64,000 nt of DNA from the NCBI GenBank assembly GCA_965208945.1, contig OZ242366.1:3100001-3164000 (forward strand), written 5' to 3'. Positions 9,253 to 17,926 of this stretch are shown here, piece after piece. Under the pieces are notes generated by a model. That model was not told the origin of the DNA, made no database searches, and saw nothing but the letters and a program-made list of their open reading frames with translations. The DNA comes from JAPPLB01 sp965208945. GTDB taxonomy: Bacteria > Acidobacteriota > Terriglobia > Bryobacterales > UBA6623. The translations under genes and the position numbers were made by a program. The first letter of the stretch is position 1, and each line of letters starts with the position of its first letter.

Positions 9253-9600
9253 GGGGTAATTACGCCGTTTCCGGGAGCGTCCCTGTCCATGATACGCCGC
9301 GCCGAGGCGAGAGTCAGCCTTTTTCGCTCTGATGTCACCGGAATCCGGAATGTTCCTGTTTTTCAGCATGGATTCATTCACTACGAATGGACACGAATCA
9401 ACACGAATGAGGGGCGATTTTGCAGCGGAGCCGGGAGTTGTGCGGCCATTCGCGTCCACCTCAGCGGGTTGAGCCCCGAGGGCGAAGGGAGCAGCGGCGA
9501 ACGCAGCACTTCGCGCATTTTCCTGGGGGAAGCGGGATTTTGTGCACATTGCCGGGATTTCAGAGCGAACGGGGCGCTGACGCCGGCTCGGGGACAATAT

Positions 9601-9871
9601 GCCGCCCATGCCGCGCCATAGCCGCCCCATGCCGCTCCACAACTTGCAGGAAAGCAGCGAGAAAAGCATAAAGGCCGTGATTCGTGAAAACCCGTTGGCC
9701 GGGCTTGGGGTTGCTCTCGTTGGAGTCGCCGGAGGACAAGAGGAAAACATGTTGCGTGATTCGTGGCTGGTGAAAAGCCAACCGGCCGTGTTGCCGGCGC
9801 GGGGGCCGGCCGCCGCCCATTCCGCGCCATAGCCGTCCCATGCCGCTCCACAACGCGCAGTAAAGCAGCGA
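9601..9871 (+). repeat. 60-bp direct repeat pair (9601-9660, 9812-9871)
   Basis: Two near-identical copies beginning GCCGCCCAT and ending AAAGCAGCGA, with internal GCGCCATAGCCG and CCCATGCCGCTCCACAAC. They are about 150 bp apart and separated by MITE-B-core-like ATTCGTG sequence. The dispersed, non-coding layout argues for a mobile or duplicated intergenic fragment. Confidence 0.7.
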
Positions 9872-10362
9872 CCGAACGGCGCGCGGACCCTTTCCCAGGG
9901 GGGTGGGGGGGCCGGGAAATCGTGGGAAATCGTGGGTAGGGAAGCATAACGGCCGTGATTCGTGTTCCGTGATTCGTGTTTCGTGAAAACCTCGGAATTC
10001 GCGCTGGCTTGCGCGGCGCGCCAAGCAATAGCTGTGCTTCGTGTTTCGTGGAAAACCTTGAAGGCCGTGGCCCGGGCGGCTCTTTTGTCTCCAGCCGGCA
10101 CGTCCCCGATGGGTGCGGATGAGGTTTTTGTCCCCAGCAACGGCGTCATCACTCTCAACCTAAACCGGCTCCCGACCGAAAAAAAGACTGAAGCCCTTCA
10201 GTACCAAGAGGCAACGATTCGACAAAGCCGTGTCTCGAAAAAGCCGTGATTCGTGTTTCGTGTCTCGTGTTTCGTGAAAACCTCAAAACCCGTTTTTCGT
10301 TTTCAGTTTTTTGTTTTTCGTGAAAACCTCGGAACTCGCGCTGGCTTGCGCCGCGCGCCTAG

Positions 10363-10520
10363 CCTGCATTTCTCACCACCCGACGGTCGAAGCACACGAT
10401 AGAAAGGCCGTGATTCGTGTTTCGTGACTCGTGATTCGTGAAAAACCTTAAAGGCCATCTTGCTTGCGCCCAGCGGCTCGCGCCTCGTCCTGACAGCCCT
10501 CTCACCCACTTCGCCGCGGC
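10363..10520 (+). repeat. MITE-B copy 2, right end lost
   Basis: The left terminus CCTGCATTTCTCACCAC follows CTAG (10359-10362). The core has the ATTCGTG runs and CCTTAAAGGCC. The sequence leaves the consensus after CACCCACTTCGCC, so the right inverted repeat and duplication are absent. Confidence 0.75.
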
Positions 10521-10592
10521 GACGACAAGCTGACGCTGGAAAAGCCGACTCTCGGCGGAGCTTGCTCCGGACGTTTCCGGTGAGGAGCGCCG

Positions 10593-11828
10593 CTACTGTT
10601 CTTCGATGCGGTAGAGGTGCGTGTCGGTCCGCAGGAACACCATGTCATCCACCGGGGCGATGGAGGCGAGCGTCCGGCCGGCAACCCGGCTTTCGGCGAG
10701 CTTCTCGTATTCACGGCCGGGCTTGATCACGGTTGTCAGACCCTCTTCGTTCAAGAAGTAGATACGAGCACCGGCCAGAACCGGCGACGCGGAGTAAGCC
10801 CCCTCGAGCCGCTGCCGCCAGATCTCCTCGCCCGTGCGGGCGTCGAGGCAGGTGGCGATGCCGTTGTCGCTCACCATGTATAGCTCATCACCGACGACAA
10901 GCAGCGACGGAGTGTGCGAGACGCCTTTCCTGTAGTTCCAGGCGATGTGCGACTTCGTCACGTCGCCGCTGCCGCCGAGCCTGACCGCGAACAGCGTCGG
11001 TTTGAAATAGCCCGTCGTGACGTAGACGAGGCCATGCGCCGTAACGGGCTTCGGGATGTTCGAAAAGCCCTTGTAGCGAATCCACCAGAGTTCCTCGCCG
11101 GTCTCGACATCGTAGGCGACGGTGCGCCCCGCGCCGGGACTCACCAGTTGCTCGCCGCGTTCGGTCGCGATGACGAGCGAGGTGGCGTAGGAATGCTCGG
11201 AGTCGCCCCGGTAGCTCTTCCAGCGGATCTTGCCGGTATCTTTCTCCAGGGCGACGACGTATTGCAGGTCGTAGCCGTCGCAGTTGATCAGAAGCAGATC
11301 GCCGGCCGGCACGGGCGAGCCGGACGAGCCGTGCCGATGGTAGTAGCGCAATTCCCGGGTCCTCCAAAGAACCTCTCCGGCGGTTGTGAGAGCCGCCGTG
11401 CCCTGCGTTCCGAAATGCACGTAGACGCGTCCGTCATCGAGAAGCGGCGTGGGCGAGGCGTGACTGTTCTTGCTGTTGATCTTCGGGGGGTTTTCGAAGT
11501 GGAAGAGCTCGATGTCGTGCAGTGTTTCGCCGCTGACCGCGTCGAGAGCCATGACCCGCAGGGAGCGTCCTTCATCGGTAGCCGTCGTCAGCCAGAGCTT
11601 GCCTTCACCGATCACGGGTGACGACCAGCCCAGCCCGGGGAGCGCCTTCTTCCAGGTGACGTTGCGGGTTTCGCTCCAACTGAGCGGCGGCTTGGCGCTG
11701 TTCGCGATGCCCTGGCCGCCGGGGCCTCGGAACTGAGGCCAGTCGCCGGCCGGAAGCACGTGGGGTGACGCCTCGAAAAGGACGGCTGTCAAGGCGGCCG
11801 CGAACCAGCGGATTTTCCGGATGCTCAT
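10593..11828 (-). CDS. Exported PQQ-like beta-propeller protein
   Basis: 411 residues with an N-terminal signal peptide (about residues 1-26, ending near SPHVLPAGDWPQFRGPGG). WPQFRGP is the usual start of secreted PQQ/quinoprotein-like propellers in Planctomycetota and Acidobacteriota. Repeated strands of the type VMALDAVSGETLHDIELF, VALEKDTGKIRWKS, VAYDVETGEELWWIRYKG and TCLDARTGEEIWRQRLEGA are the W-motif blades. There is no dehydrogenase catalytic domain, so it is more likely a scaffold or binding propeller than a quinoprotein enzyme. Transcribed alone. Confidence 0.88.
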   Translation of the reverse strand: MSIRKIRWFAAALTAVLFEASPHVLPAGDWPQFRGPGGQGIANSAKPPLSWSETRNVTWKKALPGLGWSSPVIGEGKLWLTTATDEGRSLRVMALDAVSGETLHDIELFHFENPPKINSKNSHASPTPLLDDGRVYVHFGTQGTAALTTAGEVLWRTRELRYYHRHGSSGSPVPAGDLLLINCDGYDLQYVVALEKDTGKIRWKSYRGDSEHSYATSLVIATERGEQLVSPGAGRTVAYDVETGEELWWIRYKGFSNIPKPVTAHGLVYVTTGYFKPTLFAVRLGGSGDVTKSHIAWNYRKGVSHTPSLLVVGDELYMVSDNGIATCLDARTGEEIWRQRLEGAYSASPVLAGARIYFLNEEGLTTVIKPGREYEKLAESRVAGRTLASIAPVDDMVFLRTDTHLYRIEEQ

Positions 11829-11912
11829 GACAAGAGAGTAGCGCTACCAAGGGCCACGTTCAATCAAGCCCCGTTCCTCCAAGATGTCAACCAGTTCGGC
11901 AAGAGCCCTAGC

Positions 11913-12170
11913 AGCCCGTGTCAAAAGTCACGCGGGCGGCGTTACGCGCCCCTGGACCGATTGCGTACTCCCTGGCTGCTTCAGGAAGGCGGCATCTCGC
12001 TCTGCGCTCAACCGAGCGGAAGAGGCGCGTAACCCTTTGGGCGACGGACATTTGCGGCCGTCGGCTTTGTCGTTCGTCGGAGGAGATCACCCGGATCGCC
12101 ATCCTCCTCACTTCGCGCCGAGCGACCGCAGGAGCCCGCCGCGCCTTCCACGGGACTTTTGACACGGGCT
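11913..12170 (+). repeat. MITE-C copy 1 (about 258 bp)
   Basis: Inverted ends AGCCCGTGTCAAAAGTC (11913-11929) and its complement (12154-12170). The interior is shared with the copy at 34313-34572, most closely in the right two-thirds. No transposase is encoded and no convincing target duplication is seen. It is unrelated to MITE-A/B and lies directly beside the second IS110-family element. Confidence 0.85.
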
Positions 12171-12211
12171 TGTCTATTAATCTGGGTACCCGGGCATTAG
12201 GGAGAACCCGG

Positions 12212-12243
12212 CCCATCAGCGCCCCGGCCGGGGCGCTGATGGG
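12212..12243 (+). ncRNA. Perfect 32-bp palindrome in IS110 leader, candidate bridge-RNA 5' stem
   Basis: CCCATCAGCGCCCCGG is followed immediately by its exact complement, forming a very stable GC-rich hairpin about 130 bp upstream of the transposase start. IS110-group bridge RNAs start with a stem-loop in this region. The same structure could instead block read-through into the transposase. No guide assignment was possible without knowing the insertion site. Confidence 0.4.
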
Positions 12244-12375
12244 GGGCGGTGGTCGGGCCGTCACGGGCTTGGCCGTTTGGGGCCGTTTAGCAGTATGGCC
12301 GCCACCGCCCTTCCCAACGTCCTGAATGGATACATGAGCATCATGGCTCGCATGACAAGCATAGGAGAAGGGAAG

Positions 12376-13323
12376 ATGACCCACCATACCATCGGGATCG
12401 ATATTTCGAAAGCCCACCTCGACGCCTACGCCGCGCCCGCGGGCAGCACGGCCCGCTTCTCGAATGATGCGGCCGGGTTGCGGAAGCTGATCGCCTGGAT
12501 CGGCCCTCAGGCCGGGCGCATCGCCTACGAGCCCAGCGGACCTTGGCACCGCGACTTCGAGGAGGCGCTGCTGAAGGCCGGACTTCCGCTGTACGCGATC
12601 AATCCCTACCAGGTCCGGTGCTTCGCTCGCTCGAGCGGACGCCGCGCCAAGACCGACGCCGTCGATGCCCGCACGCTGGCGACGATGGCCGACGCCATCG
12701 GCGACCTGCGTCCGACCGCGGCAAAGTCCCACAGCGACCGCGACCTCGCCGAACTGCAACTCGTGCGCGACGCGCTGCTCGGCGACCGCACCGCCATCGG
12801 CAACCGCGGCAAACACTTGCGCCACCCCGTCGCCAAGCGACTCAACCAGCAGCGGCTGGCCCAGATCCAGCGCCAGCTCAAGCGCGTCGAAGCCGAGATC
12901 CGCAACATCATCGACACCCGCGAGGACCTCAAGCGCCGGCTCGAAATCCTGACCTCGATCCCCGGCGTCTCCTACGTCACCGCCGCAGGACTCCTCGTCC
13001 ACCTGCCCGAACTCGGTACCCTCACAGCTCCCCGCGCCGCCAGCCTCGCCGGGCTGGCGCCCGTCACCCGCGAGTCCGGTACCTGGAAAGGACGCAGCTT
13101 CATCCAGGGCGGCAGGGAAAAGCTGCGGCGGTTGCTTTACATGCCCGCCGTGGCCGCCATCCGCTGCAACCCCGACCTCGGGAGCAAGTACACCGCGCTG
13201 CGCGACGCCGGCAAGCCGCCCAAGCTCGCCATCACCGCCGTCATGAGGAAGCTCGTCGTCCTCGCCAACATCCTCGTCCAGCAGGATCGCCTCTGGACCC
13301 CCAGACCGCAGCCGACTACCTGA
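12376..13323 (+). CDS. IS110-family transposase (second type)
   Basis: 315 residues from ATG 12376, which has AGGAGAAGGGAAG upstream. RuvC-like residues are seen in GIDISKAHLDAYA, YEPSGPWHRDF and RAKTDAVDARTLA. The C-terminal IS110/IS116 domain has SIPGVSYVTAAGLL, LAGLAPVTRESGTWKGRS and GGREKLRRLLYMPA. The sequence is clearly different from the transposase at 3146-4219, so two IS110-family lineages live in this genome. It is intact by length and motifs. Confidence 0.92.
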   Translation: MTHHTIGIDISKAHLDAYAAPAGSTARFSNDAAGLRKLIAWIGPQAGRIAYEPSGPWHRDFEEALLKAGLPLYAINPYQVRCFARSSGRRAKTDAVDARTLATMADAIGDLRPTAAKSHSDRDLAELQLVRDALLGDRTAIGNRGKHLRHPVAKRLNQQRLAQIQRQLKRVEAEIRNIIDTREDLKRRLEILTSIPGVSYVTAAGLLVHLPELGTLTAPRAASLAGLAPVTRESGTWKGRSFIQGGREKLRRLLYMPAVAAIRCNPDLGSKYTALRDAGKPPKLAITAVMRKLVVLANILVQQDRLWTPRPQPTT

Positions 13324-13405
13324 CATGCCCACCTTCACCTCGCGCCCCCTGAACTCCGAGAAAACCGGCTCACGAAACAATCTCTTGACACATGGATACT
13401 GCTAG

Positions 13406-13582
13406 CCTGCATTTCTCACCACCCGACGGTCGAAGCAAGCGATACGACTGCCATGACTTCGTTGCGCTTGCTTGCCGTGCTCAACGTACTGTTCAAGTAC
13501 GCCTGCGCGCGCCAAGCGGCTCGCGCCTCGTCCTGACAGCCCTCTCACCCACTTCGCCTCGCCACGTGGTGAGAAATGCAGG
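13406..13582 (+). repeat. MITE-A copy 2 (intact, 177 bp)
   Basis: Termini CCTGCATTTCTCACCAC and GTGGTGAGAAATGCAGG, flanked on both sides by CTAG (13402-13405, 13583-13586). It contains the unoccupied IS1111 target TACTGTTCAAGTACGCC at 13487-13503. Confidence 0.95.
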
Positions 13583-13725
13583 CTAGTCCCGCCCCCGCCC
13601 AAGTGCGGATCAATCACTGCAAAAAACCCACGTCGTGCCTTTCGTGCTACTTCTTCCGTATCGTCGCACCGGCCTCGTTTCGACCTATCCGAGGCGAAAA
13701 TCATGGGTTTTCACATCAGCATCCT

Positions 13726-14172
13726 TCATGCTACCTGGGTCACGACGGTGAGCCGCTGTCCGAGAGCATGCAGCGCGGTTTCGACGTGGCCGATGTGCGA
13801 ACGGTGGTCGAGGTCTATCAGGCGCCGCACCGCGCCCTCGCTAACGCCGAGCCGCGCGGCCAGCGCAGTGTTGCCAACGCGCTGCCTGTGCATGGCGTCG
13901 TAGAGCGCGACCTTTGCGGCGGCGAGCGCCGGCAGCGCGATCGAATCCCTCCCCCGCGCCGAAGATGGCCGTGGTATGGCGCGCCGTCCCCCGATGTAGC
14001 CTCCCAGGGCGGCGATCAGGCAGTCCCCGGCCTGCGTCAGCGCCTCGGCCTCGGTTTCTCCTTCGGTGAGGGCTTCCGGGATGTCCGGGAACGATACGAG
14101 GACCGAGCCGTCCTCCTGCCTCTCCAGCTCCGCCGGCCAAGCCAGCATTTGCGTCATCGCGTGCGCCTCCAT
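13726..14172 (-). CDS. hicB: HicB-family antitoxin
   Basis: 148 residues (ATG 14157 is an alternative start). The N-terminal HicB fold has YPAELERQEDGSVLVSFPDIPEALTEGET-like spacing, seen here as SVLVSFPDIPEA and AEALTQAGDCLIAAL. The C-terminal part holds a helix-turn-helix (ALAARLGVSEGAVRRLIDLDH), so it can bind its own promoter. It lies 6 bp downstream of the hicA remnant on the same strand, the usual hicAB order. The antitoxin looks intact although its toxin is broken, so it is either decaying or kept for another reason, such as protection against HicA from elsewhere. Confidence 0.85.
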   Translation of the reverse strand: MEAHAMTQMLAWPAELERQEDGSVLVSFPDIPEALTEGETEAEALTQAGDCLIAALGGYIGGRRAIPRPSSARGRDSIALPALAAAKVALYDAMHRQRVGNTALAARLGVSEGAVRRLIDLDHRSHIGHVETALHALGQRLTVVTQVA

Positions 14173-14310
14173 CGCTTGCTATGCCAAATCCGCGCGCCTC
14201 AGTCCGAGTTGCCGGAGCATCGCCGTCAGAAGCCCAGGGCCGATCTCCTTGCGCCGGTCCTTTACCGTGGCGAAGCTTTCCCCGTAATGCAGCCGCCCAT
14301 GGCTTCCCTT

Positions 14311-14350
14311 GCCCGTACGACTCTCGAAGTGCCCGTACGACTCTCGAAGC
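14311..14350. repeat. 20-bp tandem duplication inside hicA
   Basis: GCCCGTACGACTCTCGAAGT is followed directly by the same sequence with one final change (C). Twenty is not a multiple of three, so it frameshifts hicA between the RTG and GKGSH codons. Confidence 0.95.
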
Positions 14351-14399
14351 GCACGGTAACTCCGCGCTCGCGACCGACACGCCGGACGCGGCGTACTAA

Positions 14400-14572
14400 C
14401 CTGTCTTTCTCACCACCCGACGGTCGAAGCACACGATAGAAAGGCCGTAATTCGTGTTTCGTGACTCGTGATTCGTGAAAAATCTTAAAGGCCATCTTGC
14501 TTGCGCCCAGCGGCTCGTGCCTCGTCCTGACGGCCCTCTCACCCACTTCGCCTCGCCGCGTAGAAATGCAGG
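14400..14572 (+). repeat. MITE-B copy 3, inserted in hicA codon 4
   Basis: Left end CCTGTCTTTCTCACCAC, right end TAGAAATGCAGG with a small terminal deletion. Flanks are CTAA (14396-14399) and CTAG (14573-14576). The core has ATTCGTG runs and TCTTAAAGGCC. Confidence 0.88.
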
Positions 14573-14601
14573 CTAGGCTTGACATCGTCCTCTATCGAGG
14601 C

Positions 14602-14630
14602 TTGACATTGCGGGAAGGCCATGTTGTAAT
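14602..14630 (+). promoter_or_regulatory. Sigma-70-like promoter for the RiPP precursor
   Basis: TTGACA (14602-14607), a 17-nt spacer and TGTAAT (14625-14630), 67 bp upstream of the NHLP precursor start. A strong Shine-Dalgarno GAAGGAGG (14681-14688) follows. The spacing and consensus fit are the best in the window. Confidence 0.6.
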
Positions 14631-14697
14631 TACTTGATTCATTCTTATATTGGTGCTACGTCTGTCATCCACATAAAACAGAAGGAGGATTGCCATC

Positions 14698-14949
14698 ATG
14701 AGAAGTGGTGATCAAATCCTGCAGCAGGTTGTCGAGAAGTCCGCCCTGGACGCGGAATTCAGGAAACAGCTTCTTGCCGATCCAAAGACTACCATCAGCG
14801 CGGAATTGGGCATTACGATTCCCGAGTCGATGAACATCAAGGTCCATGAGAGCGATATGCAGACGGTGCATCTTGCTTTGCCACCGGATCCGCACATCAG
14901 CGAGGAGCAACTCGAAGCTATCTCAGCCGGCCTTTGCTGCTGCTGGTAA
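14698..14949 (+). CDS. NHLP-type RiPP precursor peptide with CCCW C-terminus
   Basis: 83 residues. It matches the nitrile-hydratase-like leader peptide (NHLP) architecture. An amphipathic start (QILQQVVEKSALDAEFRKQL) leads to LADPKTTISAELGI, then the alpha-chain-like strands IPESMNIKVHESD and TVHLALPPDPHISEEQLEAISAG, and then the short tail LCCCW. In proteusin-type precursors the core follows a G/A-rich cleavage site at this position, so the predicted core is only about five residues, three of them cysteine. No maturase, lanthionine synthetase, radical SAM enzyme, YcaO or NHLP transporter gene lies in the window. It has its own good promoter and Shine-Dalgarno, so it is probably expressed alone. 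Leader family likely; product unknown. Confidence 0.8.
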   Translation: MRSGDQILQQVVEKSALDAEFRKQLLADPKTTISAELGITIPESMNIKVHESDMQTVHLALPPDPHISEEQLEAISAGLCCCW

Positions 14950-15526
14950 GCCCCAATAGCCGTCTCCGCCCTGCCCCTCGCCGCTTGGTGAGAAGTGCAG
15001 GTCAGTCCCGCCCCCGCGTTGTCCCGTCGCGGATCATTCGAGGTTGAAACACAGTTGCCGCCAACTCGGGCCGGCGCCACCCGCCCCTGAGCCCCGCTCG
15101 GGAACAGCCCGGAAGCCTGCCGCGGACCGTCCCGGTCAGCGGGAAGAGGTGTTGTGTGTCTGCAAGCCCTCGAAACCCCTCGAAGTGTTTCAGGCCAGTT
15201 TTTCGTTTTCAGTTTTTCGTTGTTAGTGGCTGATGTGAAACACCCCCATGATCAAACGCCGCTGACACCGGTACAAGGCGCAGATCGGAGGAGTGCCTGA
15301 GCCAGCGCGCCCCGCGCGCCGGCAACACCGCCTTTAAGGTTTTCACGAATCACGGCATTTTCGACACGAGACACGAATCACGGCCTTTATCTTTTTCACA
15401 AGCCACGAAACACAATCCATGAATGGTCCAAAATGGGTGCTACAACCAATGAAGGCACCGGATACGCCTGAACCAGTGCCGGCGAGGCAGGAACGGGAGT
15501 GAAAGGCAGCGGAGACTGTTGACGGC
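14950..15526. other. Intergenic region with MITE remnants upstream of hsdR
   Basis: A solitary MITE right end (GTGAGAAGTGCAGG, about 14987-15000) lies soon after the RiPP gene. About 15335-15415 holds inverted MITE-B-core sequence (CACGAATCACGGCC, AGCCACGAAACAC). AGTTTTTCGTTTTCAGTTTTTCG reiterations lie near 15193-15222. No gene is supported. Confidence 0.6.
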
Positions 15527-17923
15527 ATGGACAAGAAAAGCCTCAGTGAACGCGACATCTGCACCAAGTTCATCACGCCCGCCCTGCGAAAGGCCGGATG
15601 GGACGAGATGTCGCAAATCCGGGAGGAGTTCAGCTTCACCAAGGGACAGATCACCGTGCGCGGCAAGATGGTCAGCCGCGGCAAGATCAAGCGTGCCGAC
15701 TACATCCTCAGTTACAAACCCAACATCCCGATTGCCTTGATCGAGGCCAAGGACAACACCCATGCCATCGGCGACGGTATGCAGCAGGCTCTCGACTACG
15801 CCGAAACGCTCGACATTCCTTTCGTTTTCTCCTCCAACGGCGACGGCTTCGTCTTTCACGACAGGACAGGGATGAGCGCCGAAAAGGAAGCGACTCTCGG
15901 CCTCGACGGCTTCCCGTCCCCCGTCGAACTGTGGAACCGTTACCGGGCCTGGAAGGGCCTGACGACGGAAGCAGAGGAAATCGTTCTTCAGGACTATTTC
16001 GACGACGGCAGCGGCAAGACGCCGCGCTACTACCAGGTCAATGCCGTCAACGCGGCCGTCGAGGCCATCGCCAAGGGCCGCGACCGCATCCTTCTCGTCA
16101 TGGCCACCGGAACGGGCAAGACCTACACCGCCTTCCAGATCATCTGGCGGTTGTGGAAGGCAGGCCGCAAGCGGCGCATTCTGTTCCTGGCCGACCGCAA
16201 CGTGCTGATCGACCAGACCATGGTCAACGACTTTCGGCCTTTCGGCGCGGCGATGGCCAAGCTCTCGACAAGAGCCGGGACCATCGGCCGCGGCGGGAAG
16301 CGGCGCATCGACCCCGCCTACGAGGTCTATCTGAGCCTGTATCAGGCCATCACCGGCCCGGAGGATCATCAGAAGATTTTCCGCGAGTTCTCCCCCTCCT
16401 TCTTCGACCTGATCGTGATCGACGAGTGCCATCGCGGCAGCGCCGCCGATGACGCGGCCTGGCGGGAAATCCTCGAATACTTCTCATCGGCCACGCAGAT
16501 CGGCCTGACCGCCACGCCCAAGGAGACCAGGTACGTTTCCAACATCCATTACTTCGGCGAGCCGGTCTATTCCTACTCCCTGAAGCAGGGCATCCGCGAC
16601 GGCTTTCTCGCCCCCTACAAGGTCGTCAAGGTCCATATCGACCGCGACGTGGAGGGATACCGCCCGGAGCAGGGCCAGTTGGACCGCGAGGGCGAGGAGG
16701 TCGAGGACCGTATCTACAACGTCAAGGACTTCGACCGCACGCTGGTTCTCGATGGCCGGACCAAAATCGTGGCCCGCAAAGTCACGGAGTTCTTGCGGGA
16801 GAGCGGGGACCGCTTTCAGAAGTCCATCCTCTTCTGCGTCGATCAGGAGCACGCTGCCCGCATGCGTCAGGCGCTCATCAACGAGAACGCCGATCTGGTG
16901 GACGGGAATCACCGCTACGTCATGCGCATCACCGGCGACGACAGCGAGGGACAGGCGCAACTCGGCAACTTCATCGACCCGGAAACCAGGTATCCCGTGC
17001 TGGTCACTACGTCCCGGCTGCTGTCCACCGGCGTCGATGCGCAGACCTGCCGGCTCATCGTGCTTGACCGCGAGGTCGGCTCCATGACCGAATTCAAGCA
17101 GATCGTCGGGCGCGGCACACGCGTGCATGAGGACACCCAAAAGTTCTATTTCACCTTGATGGATTTCCGGGGCGCGACCAGCCATTTCGCCGATCCCGAC
17201 TTCGACGGCGAGCCGGTTCAGATCTACGAACCCGACGAAGACGATCCCGTAACCCCACCCGACGATCCGCTGCCGCCGGACGACAATGGAGACACGGACC
17301 CGCCGCCGCCGGACGACAATGGAACGACCGTCGTTGATCCCCCCGGCGGGCCTGGACAGCGCAAGGTCTATGTGGACGGCATCGAAGCGACCATCGTCGC
17401 CGAGCGGGTGCAGTACCTGGATGAAAAGGGCAAGCTCGTCACCGAGTCTCTGTGTGACTTCACCAAGAGGGCGCTGAGGAAACGCTTCGCCAGCCTGGAC
17501 GACTTCTTGAGCCGCTGGGGGAGCGCCCGGCGCAAACAGGCGATTATCGAGGAGTTGAAAGCCGAAGGCTTGGACCTCGGCATCATCACCGCCGAACTGG
17601 GCAAAGACCTCGATCCCTTCGACCTGATCTGCCACGTCGCTTTCGACGCCAAGCCCTTGACCCGGCGCGAGCGCGCCGAGAACGTCAGGAAACGGGACGT
17701 GTTCGGCAAGTACGGCGACCAGGCCCGCGCCGTGCTCGACGCGCTGCTCGCCAAGTACGCCGACGAAGGCGTGCTCAACCTTGATGACGCCAACGTGCTG
17801 CGCATCCCACCCTTCACCGAGCTCGGCACGCCGGTTCAACTCATCAAGGCCTTTGGCGGGCGCAAGCAGTTCGTCGCGGCCGTCCACGACCTGCAATCCG
17901 CCCTCTATCGGGAGGCCGCCTGA
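15527..17923 (+). CDS. hsdR: Type I restriction enzyme, HsdR subunit
   Basis: 798 residues. The N-terminal nuclease motif is seen as RADYILSYKPNIP...ALIEAKD (D and ExK, about residues 57-73). Then come SF2 motor motifs: MATGTGKT (Walker A, about 190), IVIDECHRGS (DECH, about 298), GLTATP, LLSTGVDAQTC and IVGRGTR. A Pro/Asp-rich linker (about 570-605) precedes the C-terminal EcoEI_R-type helical domain that binds the methylase. It cleaves DNA after ATP-driven translocation in the R2M2S complex. hsdM starts 3 bp after its stop, so the three genes are an operon. Length and motifs are complete. Confidence 0.95.
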   Translation: MDKKSLSERDICTKFITPALRKAGWDEMSQIREEFSFTKGQITVRGKMVSRGKIKRADYILSYKPNIPIALIEAKDNTHAIGDGMQQALDYAETLDIPFVFSSNGDGFVFHDRTGMSAEKEATLGLDGFPSPVELWNRYRAWKGLTTEAEEIVLQDYFDDGSGKTPRYYQVNAVNAAVEAIAKGRDRILLVMATGTGKTYTAFQIIWRLWKAGRKRRILFLADRNVLIDQTMVNDFRPFGAAMAKLSTRAGTIGRGGKRRIDPAYEVYLSLYQAITGPEDHQKIFREFSPSFFDLIVIDECHRGSAADDAAWREILEYFSSATQIGLTATPKETRYVSNIHYFGEPVYSYSLKQGIRDGFLAPYKVVKVHIDRDVEGYRPEQGQLDREGEEVEDRIYNVKDFDRTLVLDGRTKIVARKVTEFLRESGDRFQKSILFCVDQEHAARMRQALINENADLVDGNHRYVMRITGDDSEGQAQLGNFIDPETRYPVLVTTSRLLSTGVDAQTCRLIVLDREVGSMTEFKQIVGRGTRVHEDTQKFYFTLMDFRGATSHFADPDFDGEPVQIYEPDEDDPVTPPDDPLPPDDNGDTDPPPPDDNGTTVVDPPGGPGQRKVYVDGIEATIVAERVQYLDEKGKLVTESLCDFTKRALRKRFASLDDFLSRWGSARRKQAIIEELKAEGLDLGIITAELGKDLDPFDLICHVAFDAKPLTRRERAENVRKRDVFGKYGDQARAVLDALLAKYADEGVLNLDDANVLRIPPFTELGTPVQLIKAFGGRKQFVAAVHDLQSALYREAA

Positions 17924-17926
17924 TCC

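Larger units (their letters stand above)
9253..10592. other. Repeat-rich 1.3-kb intergenic region
   Basis: No credible gene. It holds a 60-bp duplicated segment (9601-9660 and 9812-9871), several ATTCGTGTTTCGTG runs (about 9675-9685, 9955-9990, 10035-10055, 10245-10280, 10405-10440) like the MITE-B core, and a MITE-B whose right end is missing (10363 to about 10520). The region separates the DUF1553 gene from the PQQ-propeller gene. Confidence 0.7.
12171..13395 (+). mobile_element. IS110-family element (IS110-group layout), boundaries approximate
   Basis: One transposase gene preceded by about 200 bp of non-coding DNA and followed by only about 70 bp before a MITE-A. The long 5' non-coding side fits the IS110 group, in which the bridge RNA precedes the transposase. 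Exact ends cannot be fixed because no empty site or second copy is present; the left end falls somewhere after the MITE-C terminus at 12170 and the right end before 13405. Confidence 0.6.
14179..14585 (-). pseudogene. hicA: hicA toxin gene, disrupted by MITE-B and a 20-bp duplication
   Basis: The parent gene can be rebuilt. ATG at 14585 (AGAGGA upstream) gives M-S-S-L, then MITE-B (14400-14572, one duplication copy removed), then VRRVRRVGRERGVTVRFESRTG. A 20-bp tandem duplication (14311-14350) shifts the frame. After it the frame resumes as GKGSHGRLHYGESFATVKD and KEIGPGLLTAMLRQLGL to TAG at 14179-14181. Removing both lesions gives exactly 70 codons including the stop. GKGSH and the KEIGPGLL tail are HicA hallmarks. 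HicA is an mRNA interferase; this copy cannot make it. Confidence 0.85.

Noticed and set aside
9253..10158. N-terminal extension of the DUF1553 protein to about 1,300 residues
   Set aside because: The extension translates repeat-rich intergenic DNA; a clear signal peptide begins at ATG 9252.
9950..10450. ATTCGTG/TTTCGTG reiterations as a CRISPR array
   Set aside because: Units are 7-14 bp, irregular and without unique spacers; no cas genes. They match the MITE-B core.
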